Below the pieces are notes generated by a model. The model made no database searches, had not been told where the DNA came from, and saw nothing but the letters and a program-made list of their open reading frames with translations. Source: Halocafeteria seosinensis (Eukaryota; Sar; Bigyra; Bicosoecida). Taken from it: 64,000 bases of DNA. Location: contig LVLI01000040.1 of NCBI GenBank assembly GCA_001687465.1, positions 1 through 64,000 on the forward strand. Direction: 5' to 3'. How positions within the stretch are numbered: position 1 is the first letter of the stretch; every line of letters begins with the position of its first letter. The position numbers and the translations under genes are program-made. Of the stretch, positions 34,515 to 44,900 are shown one piece after another.

Positions 34515-36497
34515 TTATTCTCTATCGTCCATCCCAATGAGGTGTTCAGCGGCCTGAATTTGTCGCACCGTTTTCTCCAAGGCGCGTAACCTTTCTTGCA
34601 AATCTTGAACGCTTTTTACGACGGTGGTGCTATCCTGTCTATCGGACTCTTCATGGGTGCCCACAGTATCCTCCAGGGCTGCTGATTCTTCAGCTCCAGC
34701 CTGCTCTTCTTTTTCAGCGTTGTCGTCACTTTGCTGGGGCTCCTCTTGATGCGAGTGGTTAGTCGCGCTGTTTGGTTGTGGCTCGTTCTTGTCTTCATGA
34801 TAAGAATGCCGGGATAAGACCACGCCCCCTGTGAATGCGGCCATGCCACTATGAGGATTCAATGCCTCGCTAGCCACTTCAAACAGGGGATGCCCAAAAA
34901 GCGTGTGCAGAGTGGTTTGCAGAACCTGCTCCTGTTTCTCCACTTGCTTGATTTGTTCTCTCGCTGTTCTCAATTGTTCTTCAACAGCATGAGCCGACAA
35001 ATCATCCTCTCGGTTACGTGTCTGCAAAGATAGTGGATCAGACGCAGACGCCTGAGCAGATACAGCAGATTTTTGCTGTTCTTCCCCTTCATGTTCAGCA
35101 TTGTCGTCATCTTCTATTGGAATTGCGGATTCCTGTCTAGGCTTTTTCTTATTGTGATCTCTTACCCTATGCTGTATCTCAGTGTAACGTTGAAGCATAT
35201 CCTGGATTTCTTGCATGATGTTCTCCATGCGCAATTCCGTCCGCATTATCATCTGACCTGTGACGTGCAGACGTTGACTCTCAGTCTGAGGAATCGAGTG
35301 ATCTCCTGAGCTTTGATACTCTTCCATTGCGGCATCAACCAGACCATCGACAACACCCACTTTTTCTTTCTTGTCGTTAATCTGATACACAGAACAGTGC
35401 AGCAAGAATCGGTGCCTGGCAAAACAATAGGTCTCCAACTAGCTCACTCACTTCTGCAACCAATTCCTCAGCTTCAGTTAGCAGGTATTCTCTCCTCGAT
35501 ATCGTCTTCCCGTCCCCTTTATCGCTTCTGCCTGATTGAGCAGAGGCGACTGGACGTTGTTGCTGTGTGTTGGAACGGCTTCGAAGGGAACCACCAGACT
35601 GAGGCCGCTTTTGTTGGCCTGTTGGGCAAAACGAGCAGCAAAAACCTTACCCTTGTTCTTCCAAATGCACAATAGTAAAAGCTAGTGATTCTTACCTTCA
35701 ACAGATGGCTCGGATGAAACAACAGATGCTTCCTCGTCGTCATCTGTGGCAGCCTCTGTTTGGCGACGAGCTTCCGCCTCCATTTGGCGACGCTCTTCTC
35801 GAATAACTTCCGCATTGTCTTTTCTTTGGTCTTCAACCTCTGCCTCAAGATGCGCTGCCTTGTTATTCATCCAATGTATGCGATTGCTTAGTTTCCTATG
35901 TTCTATGTGCATTTGTTGGAGTTTGGTCTCCAGTTGAGCACACTGCCGGGATATACTGGCTTCTTCCTTCGCCAAGCTTACGTACGTACTGTCAGCGTGT
36001 GCTCGGCTTTGCCGAATTTGATTGAGTTCCTGTAAAAGCTCTCGGTTGGCAGTTAGGCGCTTATTTAGTATATCGGCTGCTTTGGTAATTTCGTTCTGAC
36101 GCAAACGAATGGAGCGTTTCGCGTCCTGGTGCTTATAGCTCCATTCTGCACGCTTCTTTCCTTGCGTAATATGGACTGATACCATCCGCTTGAGTTCAGC
36201 ATTTTGCTTCTGTTTTCGGTCATAAGCTATCCTCATACGCATGTTTTCAGCCTGAAGTTGCTCAATCTCCTTGTCTAACGTCTGCACCGGATCCAGTGTT
36301 TTCGACGCTTTCTGTTTTTTGCCCCTTCCAAGGCGAGTATTGCTCTTTTTAGTCTTCGTATTTTCCTTTGCATCTTTGTATGTGTCCCTGGTCTCTCCGA
36401 AACTATCATCATATGCTGCATTCAGCCCTTGTAAAGGGCTGGAAGCCTCTTCCTCCTCCTCCTCTATTCTCCTGGAGGACATACTAGCGGTCTTCAA
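34515..36497 (-). CDS. Coiled-coil protein, possibly axonemal
   Basis: Three exons are likely: 36497 to about 35696, about 35619-35460, and about 35382-34515. The introns have GTAAGAATC and GTGAGTGAG donors and the joins are in frame (VEG to QQKRPQSG, LVAE to INDKKEK). The protein is about 610 aa. It has a Glu-rich N-terminus (EEEEEEAS) and a basic segment (RLGRGKKQK). A long coiled coil runs from about residue 65 to 250 (IEQLQAENMRMRIAYDRK). A polar linker follows, then shorter heptad segments (LVAEINDKKEKVGVVDGL, REQIKQVEKQEQVL). It ends in another helix (LQERLRALEKTVRQIQ). Coiled coils have little family signal. Adjacency to SPAG17 hints at cilia but is weak evidence. The first ATG (36497) or the one at 36482 (MSSRR) may start it. 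Confidence 0.6.
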
Positions 36498-37311
36498 GGT
36501 TCAATAACAGTCATTCCATATTGCTGCACTCGTATCAAACGAAAACGCGAACTATGCTATGGTATATGGACAAGAAAGGGAAATTGGCGCGATAGCGGTT
36601 CAGTCGCAACTATCCCGCGGTCGCAGGTGAGAACTGTCGTGACCACATCATGTGGTCGGACAGTGGCCCACGTGCACATGTGGCCGTGACTCTCGATTGA
36701 CACCTTTACTGAGCTTATTAAAGGGAGTATATCCTAGTACGCCGGTATGGGTTGAATTCTATAAAGGTATCTCGCCTGAAACGTACAACCCTTCCGGGTT
36801 CAGATACAATATGTAATCATTCAGTTTGTGCATTGTATCTACCATTTGTCTGTAATAACAAATACACCAAAAAGGGGAGCAAAGAGGAAAGGAAAAGAAA
36901 GACACGAATAAAGAGGGAAATAGTTAGGAACGTGCACAATATGATCCGTTGGATCCAGCGAGACCAGTGTCAGAGAAGAGAGGATGCACCGCCGCAGATA
37001 AACGAAGGCATCGGCGCCTTCGTTTATCTGCGGCGATGCACCAACACCGGGAGATGAGGAACTCAAGGAAGATGCCACACGAACGAGAAACGAGGAATCA
37101 AGGGGGATGCATCGCAAGAAGGAAACGTTGAGAAACAAACACCCGCTGCGAAACAACATGAAGACGGCCCTCAGAGCCCAATCTACCTGATACGAGCGAA
37201 CTATCTGATTCAGGTGAAAGTGAATACAGACATACCGTAGGGTGGACACACCATACCATTCGGTCACTACCAATAGTGGAATTTCAGTGCTCTTCGTAAA
37301 GCCCACTCTAA
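36498..37311. other. Intergenic, 5' of the receptor array
   Basis: No gene was recognised. The region contains a 17-base palindrome at 36641-36657 (GACCACAT arms) and the strong hairpin at 36990-37035 listed separately. The right end may hold degraded sequence of the missing receptor N-terminus: one frame near 37300-37340 reads NSITENLG, reminiscent of the MEI.EN.G positions of the paralogue. Confidence 0.35.
36990..37035. repeat. Perfect 20-bp inverted repeat with 6-base loop
   Basis: The left arm (36990-37009) and right arm (37016-37035) are exact reverse complements of 20 bases (CGCCGCAGATAAACGAAGGC on the left) separated by ATCGGC. The direct octamer GATGCACC flanks the hairpin on both sides (36983-36990 and 37035-37042), overlapping the arms by one base. 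The structure could be a foldback element with a target-site-like duplication, a replication slippage product or a transcribed stem-loop. No coding function is visible. Confidence 0.85.
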
Positions 37312-40300
37312 TTCCATAACAGAGAATTTGGGGACGCTCCCACGGATGTAGCAATCTACAAACTGAAGGAGCCTTCGAAAATAAAATCTCTGACGTTCTA
37401 TTATTATGAGTGGCAGGCCAGTGTCGGCGGAGGTATTCGGCTTCTTAATGCAAATGGTGATGTGGAAATGGGTGTAGCTACGGATAATCCTCAGATCACT
37501 GTGGACGATGCTAGCCCTGAAGGGTTCCGACGAATAGACCCAGGCCCGCGGAATCCCGAGTATGAGATATGGGTGCAAGTCAATATAGACATAGATTGGA
37601 CGGACAAATCATTCAGTGTAGTTTGGAAAACGTTACACTCTCAGTCATGGACGCTGAGCTATAACGGAGAACTTCAGCGGGGACACCCCATAGACAAAAT
37701 TGCTTGGGCTAATCATAGGGCTGGAAGCGACAATGACCATTCCGGGAAGTGGGATAAGTCCTATAAAATGTATATGCGCATATGTGGAGTCCAAGTTGAG
37801 GTCCCTTCCCGCCACAGTGTGGATGACGTTAAGGACTGGGACAACTGGGAACTTCCTGAAGATAATGTAGATAAAGTCTCTGGGGACGAGAACTCATGCG
37901 TTGGAAATCGAGAGAGTATCCAAATACGGAGAGAGGAGACCCAAGTGACGGATATTGCATTCTACAAGTTAAAGACACCGTCAAGAATACAGTCTTTGAC
38001 ATTCTATTACTATGAGTGGGAGGCAAGTGTCGGCGGCGGCATTCGGCTTCTTAATGTTAATGGTGCTGTGGAAATGGGGTTGGCAACGGATAACCCCGAG
38101 ATCACCGTTGACGATGCTAGCCCTGAAGGTTTCCGACGAATTGACCCAGGACCTCAGAACCCCCGGTACGAGACATGGGTGGAAGTTGATATACACATAG
38201 ACTGGACGGATAAATCATTCAGTGTAGTTTGGAAAACGTTAGACTCTCAGTCATGGGAACTGACATATGACGGAGATCTGCATCAGGGACACCCCATAGA
38301 CAAAATTGCTTGGGCCAATCATGTCGCAGGAAACTACAATGATCATTCAGGGGTCTGGGATAAATCCTATAGAATGCATATGCGCATATGTGGTGTCCAA
38401 ATTAAGGTAGAATGCTCCCCTGGGACACACTTCGACGAAGCACAATCGACTTGCGTCTTATGTCCTAATGGAACTTATAGCACCGACGGTGATGCCTGCC
38501 AGGCTTGTCCACCCGGACAGACAAGCGACGAAGGCTCGCAAACCAGCACCGCCTGCCGCAACTGTTCGATTGGAAGTTACGGTCCAGGAGGAGATGGCTG
38601 TACAGACTGTCCGCCGGGTACTAGCAGCTCGAGAGGATCCAAATCGGAGAGCGAATGTGACCTTTGTCCACCAGGTACTTACAGTGAAGGAGGAACCGCA
38701 TGTAAAGAGTGCCCTCCAGGTCAGGTTGCTGATGATGGAGCATTGAGTAAAGACGAGTGCTTTTTCCCTACACCGACGCCCTCATCAACAGCCTCTATGA
38801 CAAGCTCGTCTAGCTGTAGTCCAACTCATTCCGCGTCTCCTACTCCCAGCCGGTCTCCATCAGAGTCGATTACTCCGACGAGCTCCACAAGTCCCTCTTC
38901 TTCCTTATCACCCAGTGCTAGTGCAACTGAGACAGCACTGTCGACATCGACAAAGTCTCCCACTCGAACCTCAAGTGTGACGACTACACTATCCGTAACC
39001 ACGAGCACCACACAGTCGTGGTTGGGAACCCCAACCTCTTCGGCAGCAATATCAGGGACGCCGACTGAATCTGGATCTTACACACCAACTGTGTCCGCAA
39101 CGACAGCGTGGTCGAAATCCTCAAGCTCTTTGGAAACTGCATCAGGGACGTCGGTGTCTCCAACTCACCCCTCGTTTGTCATCCAGACCGCATCAGTGAG
39201 GCCGTGCCCAACCTCGTTGAAAACGATTACGAGCAGTCGTTCCACGTCCATAGCACCAACTCCTTCCGCAACTGTCTCGATAACTATTCGGAGTCCAGCT
39301 GCTTCCACTCCCACAACCACCTACAGTTCATATTCGACGACACTCAATTTATCTACGTCAGTAACGATGACCCAAAATAGCACAGTACGTGCTTCGGTCC
39401 CCAAATCGTTGACGACTCAGCAAATTTCTCCCCAATATACTGGAATCGGAACGTCGGCTATTGAGCCGACTAACTCTATGCTGGGCAGCACGCCCATCGG
39501 CTCGATTATTGGAGACACTGGCCGAGGTAGCACCGCCGCGGCTTTCGGGAGTGACAAAGGAGGTAATGGCCATATAGCGCTGGAATCAGTTGCTTTCGCA
39601 GGAGCCTTCAGTGTTCTGGTAGGACTGCTATTCGGCGCAATCTATTTCCGGCGCAAGAGGAACAAACGCCATATGGCTAGATCAAAGGATGTACTGGAGT
39701 TTTATTGCGAGGAACTCTCTATTCCTCGACGGCACTTATGGTTGTCAAACGCCATGGAAGAACTTGTACGTTCTGAAGCTTTCACTGACGACGGTAAACC
39801 TTGCTACTCTGCGGATTCAACACTGTTCAAACCGCCGTCGTCTCAGAACGATGAACACGTATCACTGAGTGTCAATCCTTTGACTGGGGACAATTACAGC
39901 TTTCAGCAAAATTTTCCACAGGATAATTCGGGTAGAGTGGTCAGCTTAGCAAGAAACGACAGGACCAGCAATCCCCTAAATCCAGTGGCTTTTCTTATTG
40001 ATTCGCGAGCAGAGCTCCCTAGCAACTCAAACAGCAGATATGACGTAGTCGTAAAGAACCCAATGAATGTTGTCCACGCCTCGGTAAACAGGGTTGACTC
40101 TCAACTATACTTGACTCCGGCATTGTGCCTGGATCGTTCCTCTCTTTCCTCGGGACAAAGAATGTGGCTGAGATGCCGTGAATGGCGAACAAGGCTACTT
40201 GCACAGCCATCTCCACTTGTTGCCCTGTACGTGCATAAGGATAGCAAACCTGTCAATACCACCGATACGACCACTCCAGGAATTCCTCCTAACTCTGAAG

Positions 40301-40599
40301 CTAGCAGCTCAATCGAAGAGTCCGCAGGTCTGTCTTCTGCAGAGAACAGTCCTACGGACCGTCAGAAGCATGTTTTCAGAGGTTTAGCGTTCGCCAAAGC
40401 AACGAAACATACCAGATCTGCTCTCATTGATGAGGCAAAAGAGGAAAGATTGCGGCAGAACAGGAATACCGTCTTTGGCGGGGTTAGTAAAAAGGAGTTT
40501 GCCCAAACACTGTCCTACGGAAATTTAGCCAGCTCTTTTGCGAACAAGGCCCGGAAAGGACAACCCCGGCGACCGTATTCTCGACGGGGAGGAAAGTAA
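37312..40599 (+). CDS. Type I receptor of the array, left copy (5' incomplete)
   Basis: The frame is open from 37312 to the stop at 40599, about 1,095 codons. Two tandem ectodomain modules come first (YYYEW..S.GGGIRLLN, G.ATDNP, FRRIDPGP, IDWTDKSFSVVWK, IDKIAWANH, M.MRICGVQ). Three cysteine-rich repeats follow (CPPGTYSEGGTAC type, GCC2/GCC3 or ephrin-receptor-like). Then come a Ser/Thr/Pro stalk of about 220 residues, one membrane helix near 39590-39650 followed by RRKRNKRH, and a cytoplasmic tail of about 310 residues. No in-frame ATG precedes the conserved part (first at 37468) and an in-frame TAA lies at 37309. The signal peptide and start of module 1, present in the middle copy, are therefore missing. 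Either an unseen upstream exon supplies them or the 5' end has been lost. The rest is intact, with no frameshift over 3.2 kb. Confidence 0.65.
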   Translation, partial: FHNREFGDAPTDVAIYKLKEPSKIKSLTFYYYEWQASVGGGIRLLNANGDVEMGVATDNPQITVDDASPEGFRRIDPGPRNPEYEIWVQVNIDIDWTDKSFSVVWKTLHSQSWTLSYNGELQRGHPIDKIAWANHRAGSDNDHSGKWDKSYKMYMRICGVQVEVPSRHSVDDVKDWDNWELPEDNVDKVSGDENSCVGNRESIQIRREETQVTDIAFYKLKTPSRIQSLTFYYYEWEASVGGGIRLLNVNGAVEMGLATDNPEITVDDASPEGFRRIDPGPQNPRYETWVEVDIHIDWTDKSFSVVWKTLDSQSWELTYDGDLHQGHPIDKIAWANHVAGNYNDHSGVWDKSYRMHMRICGVQIKVECSPGTHFDEAQSTCVLCPNGTYSTDGDACQACPPGQTSDEGSQTSTACRNCSIGSYGPGGDGCTDCPPGTSSSRGSKSESECDLCPPGTYSEGGTACKECPPGQVADDGALSKDECFFPTPTPSSTASMTSSSSCSPTHSASPTPSRSPSESITPTSSTSPSSSLSPSASATETALSTSTKSPTRTSSVTTTLSVTTSTTQSWLGTPTSSAAISGTPTESGSYTPTVSATTAWSKSSSSLETASGTSVSPTHPSFVIQTASVRPCPTSLKTITSSRSTSIAPTPSATVSITIRSPAASTPTTTYSSYSTTLNLSTSVTMTQNSTVRASVPKSLTTQQISPQYTGIGTSAIEPTNSMLGSTPIGSIIGDTGRGSTAAAFGSDKGGNGHIALESVAFAGAFSVLVGLLFGAIYFRRKRNKRHMARSKDVLEFYCEELSIPRRHLWLSNAMEELVRSEAFTDDGKPCYSADSTLFKPPSSQNDEHVSLSVNPLTGDNYSFQQNFPQDNSGRVVSLARNDRTSNPLNPVAFLIDSRAELPSNSNSRYDVVVKNPMNVVHASVNRVDSQLYLTPALCLDRSSLSSGQRMWLRCREWRTRLLAQPSPLVALYVHKDSKPVNTTDTTTPGIPPNSEASSSIEESAGLSSAENSPTDRQKHVFRGLAFAKATKHTRSALIDEAKEERLRQNRNTVFGGVSKKEFAQTLSYGNLASSFANKARKGQPRRPYSRRGGK

Positions 40600-41962
40600 A
40601 GTTCAAACTAATTTCCTGGAGATAGGTGGATCAGTGCAAGTCTTGAAACCGTTGGTACTTCCAGTGTACTTCCTATAACTCTGGAGTAGAGGAAGAGCCC
40701 TCTTCGTGTCTATATTGCTACGTGTAATACCTGCGTACGTATACATGTTATAGCAGGCGTACAGTTTGTATAAAAATTAAATTGAGGTTTGTTTCTGGAG
40801 TAGATGGTCCCACTCACAGTAAGGACTTCTGCAGAAGGCTACATCCAGGGGTATCCACCGAACCGGACTAAAGAATATAACATTATAATCCTTCAAGCAT
40901 GTTTCAATGCCAAAATTCAATTACTTCGCACAGTATCGAATTTCGGGGCGCTTCTCCTCTCTTCTTTGTTTTGCCAGTGCTGAAAATTTACCCTGCGTAA
41001 TGTCTAGGAGTCAACCATTCTTTCTTTGGGTCATCTCCGGAACCTGGAGAACCCATAAGTGGCACGAGTATATACACGAGTCCGTTGAATGCAGTTTTTT
41101 CTGGATGCAGTTTTTTCGCCGCCGGTGCAATTGCAGTTCTCTGCCAACGGCATCCATGTCCACATTGTAGAATGCTTTACCATTGGTTCCAGCTGAGGCT
41201 CAGCTGCTGAGCCCCCCGTTTGAAGGTTCCGGGAACTTCCGGTTAGGTCCGAAACCAGAGTGGTTGGGATCGATCCCCACCGTCCCCTATCCCCTATCCC
41301 CAGGGGATATGCTGGGGACAGCGGCAGGCTACAGCCTGTCCCCGGGGACAGCATCAAAAACATTTATGCGATGGTTGTTATGTAGTCGAGATGCATTGTA
41401 CAATACATATGGAGGCAATGATGTACTGTATGATTACAACAATTGTCGCATTTCCACTGAAATAGCTACCAGTAGCAACCGGGTTACCGCCTGCCGTCAG
41501 GAGGAGGATGGCGGCTACGATGACGAATCGAACCTCGATGAACTCGTTATCTTATAGACGGTATACAATGTCCATCACTTAACTATCAGAGTATTCAATT
41601 CAGCAATACAACACCCTCCGACTCGAGGTTCCGAGACTTACCAAATCTTACTTGAAGTTCTAGACACACCGTATCCCCGGGGATGGTGGGGATGGGGATG
41701 GGGACCGCGGAGATGCCTGGGAACGGGGATGGGCATACTGGCCCGGAAATCCTATCCCAACCACTCTGTCCGAAACTCTGGTCGCTTAGGTAACTGGGTT
41801 GAAGACTGCGACCTCTGCCACAAATGCTTTGCTTGCAATATCTATGCGATTGCATCCTAATAGGAATATCCATACCAAGTCTTGTTGACTGCATTCAACG
41901 AACTCTGGTTTTTGTCTGCTTCGAACCTGGTGGCATTCGACGAAATCGAACACTTCGTCAAA
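40600..41962. other. Intergenic between receptor copies, repeat-rich
   Basis: No gene was recognised in 1.36 kb. Two C/G-rich low-complexity blocks (about 41240-41360 and 41660-41800) share, in opposite orientation, the motif AGAGTGGTTGGGAT followed by runs of CCCCTATCC/GGGGATGG. The last 130 bases (from about 41835) are similar to the sequence upstream of the pseudogene copy (from about 46440), so the promoter or 5'UTR was duplicated with the gene. Confidence 0.6.
41240..41800. repeat. Inverted G/C-rich repeat pair with G-quadruplex motif
   Basis: The left element near 41248-41370 (AGAGTGGTTGGGATCGATC then CCCCTATCCCC) and the right element near 41660-41790 (reverse complement: AGAGTGGTTGGGATAGG) are inverted copies. 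The right element has four tracts of four G in about 25 bases (GGGGATGGTGGGGATGGGG, 41677-41703), a good G-quadruplex candidate. Nothing marks a transposase. A small foldback or MITE-like element is possible. Confidence 0.5.
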
Positions 41963-44900
41963 ATGACCAATGGAACACGTCTTCCCCCGCTAACTCCCTT
42001 CGTCCTGGTGCTCGCAGCTGTTCTGCCCAGCTCGGTGCTCACAGCCGAGGCTCTAAGTTTCCATGACAATTTTCATGACTTAAGCGACTGGAACATCCAC
42101 GATAGCCGTGTTTATCACTCTGATGCGTCCTGTGATGGAATCAGTGAAAGCATGGAAATCCAAGAAAGTTGGACGCAGAACGTCGACGTGGCAACCTACG
42201 AACTTAGTTCTCCCACAAAGATAGAATTTCTACGGTATTATTACTTTGAATGGCGAAGTAGCCATGGCGGTGGAATCCGCCTTATCAATGATCAGGGAGA
42301 TGTCGAAATGGGAGTGGCAACAGATAACCCTCAGCTTAATGTTCATGATAACGCAGGCTTTAGACACATTCATGATGGCCCGGATAACCCAAGATACAAA
42401 GTATGGGTGCGAGTGGATGTGGAAATCGACTGGGACAGTAATTCGTTTACGGTGATATGGAATGATGTAGACTCGAATTCCAAGCTGAAGGGTTACAATG
42501 GTCAGCTTCGGGAAGGACGGCCAATCCAACGTATCGGCTTCGCTAACCACAACGGCGAGTCCTGGGGAGCTTCTTGGAATATGTATATGAGGCTTTGCTC
42601 ATTCTCTCTTAGGTCAGCGGCTATCTTTCGTGACAATTTTAAAGACTTCTCCCACTGGCATAATGTAGATAGCAACGTGAAACTAGATGGGGCTTCGTGC
42701 GACGGAAAAAGCGAGAACATGGAAATCACGGTTGGCAATACCGGAGAGACCGATGTCGCAGTGCACACTCTCTCGTCTCCTGCTGAACTTACTTTCGTCA
42801 GTTTTCAATACTACGAGTGGTCAAGTAGCAACGGCGGCGCAATCCGACTCCTTAACAAGAATAACGATCTCGAGTTGACCGTCGCCACGGACAATCCACA
42901 GCTGGAGGTGCAGGACGCTGGGGGAACGAAAAGGGTCAATGGTGGGCCTGGATATAAGATTTGGATCCAGGTCTATTTGAGCTTTGATTGGAAACATGGA
43001 AAATACTCGGTTACCTGGACGCGGACGGACACCAAAAGGCAGCTCGATTCTCATTCGGGCTCTTTAAAAGAAGGCAAACCAATCGATGAAATACGATGGT
43101 CCAACTACGCGGGTAGTAACATGTATATGCGTATTTGTGCCGTAGAATATAGCTTATTGAACTGCCAACCTGGGTACCACTTTACTGAAGAGTCTTCCGG
43201 ATGCATGGAATGCCCCCAAGGAACCTACAGTACCGACGGTGAGACTTGCCAAGACTGCCCTGCGGGGAAGAGCAGTGACAGTGGGAGCACGAGGGAGCAA
43301 GAGTGCTTTCCATGCTCCGAGGGCAGATATAGCCCGGGTGGAGATGAATGTCAAGACTGTCCGGAAGGAAAGAGTAGTGAAAGCGGTTCCACGGATAAAA
43401 CTGCTTGCAAGGCGTGCTCCCAAGGAAAGTACAGTCCCGGAGGAACCAAATGCATGAGCTGTCCCGCTGGAGAAAGTAGTGAGAAGGGATCCGTTGACGA
43501 ACAGGATTGTGACTTATGTTCGCCGGGAAAATACAGTAATAAAGGGTCAGAGTGCTCTAGTTGTCCACCGGGAAAAAGTAGTCCTGAGGGTTCTGAAAGT
43601 GAGGAAGCCTGCGCGGAATGTCCGAAAGGAACGTTTAGTGGTGGAGGAACGTCATGCAAGTCATGCCCAGCTGGTAAGAGCAGTCTTAAAGGATCTGAGG
43701 ACCAAGGTGCCTGTTTTGAATGCTCTGAGGGCAGATACAGCCCGGGTGGAGATGAATGTCTAGACTGTCCGGCAGGTAAGAGTAGTACGACCGGTTCGGA
43801 GGATAACGATGACTGTGAACTATGTCCGGCGGGTAGATACAGTGAAGGAGGGACTGCCTGTTTAGGATGTCCTACTGGACAAATAAGCGAAGCGGGCTCC
43901 GGAAGTAAAGATAATTGTTTTGTTCCGACACCTACAAGCTCCCCCACTTCCTCGGCCACGAGCTCGGTGAGTGAAACTCCTACCACTTCCGTGTCACCCA
44001 CTTCCACTCCTTCAAACACCGTGACGACGACACCTTCCGTATCTAGGACGTCAAGCCCATCCTATACCAGCAGCCCAACTGCCTCAGTCACCGTTTCGTC
44101 GACAGCCAGCTCTTCAGGATCACCAACGGCAACATCTTCGAGCTCGGAGACAGGTTCTCCGTCTCGTTCCAGAACACCAACTCCTTCTCTATCGACCAGT
44201 CCTACAGGCTCAATAACTGCCACAATGACAGCGACTAGCTCCCAGTCTCTATCGGTTACCGCCAGTGCAACAACTTCAAAGTCTCGTACAGGGAGCCCCT
44301 CGATCTCTGAAACAGGGAGTCCATCTCGCTCTGGCACCTCCACCTCGACTCCGTCTGCAACTGGCTCCGAAACAAGCTCTGCAACATTGACAGTTACCTC
44401 TTCGATTTCTGGTACGCCAACGACAACGCCGTCGCCTAGCCTGAGCGCCACTGGCAGCGCTAGCGCATCCAAGAGCCGAGAAAGCTCCGGTGCATTCGCA
44501 GATTCCGAGAGCGGGGTCAGCGTTGGCGAGACCCTGGGAACGTTTGCTGTACCGGGAGTGATTGTTGCACTTTTATTAGCTGCCACAATATTCCTAGTTT
44601 ATCGACGTCGTCGGAAGAAACCTAGTGACGTCCATTCGATTTATTCGGAAATGCTAGGCATTTCTCGAGGTGATTTGTTGGTGTCAACGTCAGCGAGAAC
44701 TGTCTTAAACTCTCGCGGAGTTGGTAGCCCTTCGTCCAGCGTATCTGCTGCTCCCCCTGTCGCACGGACCCAATTTTCTATGAGTGTTAATCCGCTAGTG
44801 AATTATCCCAAGGATTCTACACAAACAGGGTCGCCACAAAGCCAGGAATCGGCCGAGCCCAACATTGATTACTTTCAACGGCAGCCCGATTGCAATAGTC

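Noticed and set aside
37441-38260. CRISPR-like or satellite interpretation of repeated sequence in the receptor genes
   Set aside because: The repeats are duplicated protein modules in frame, not short regularly spaced direct repeats.
43154-44586. Antisense open frames across the receptor Cys-rich and stalk regions
   Set aside because: They arise from the repetitive sense codons. Their repeat period equals that of the sense Cys repeats and no family is recognised.
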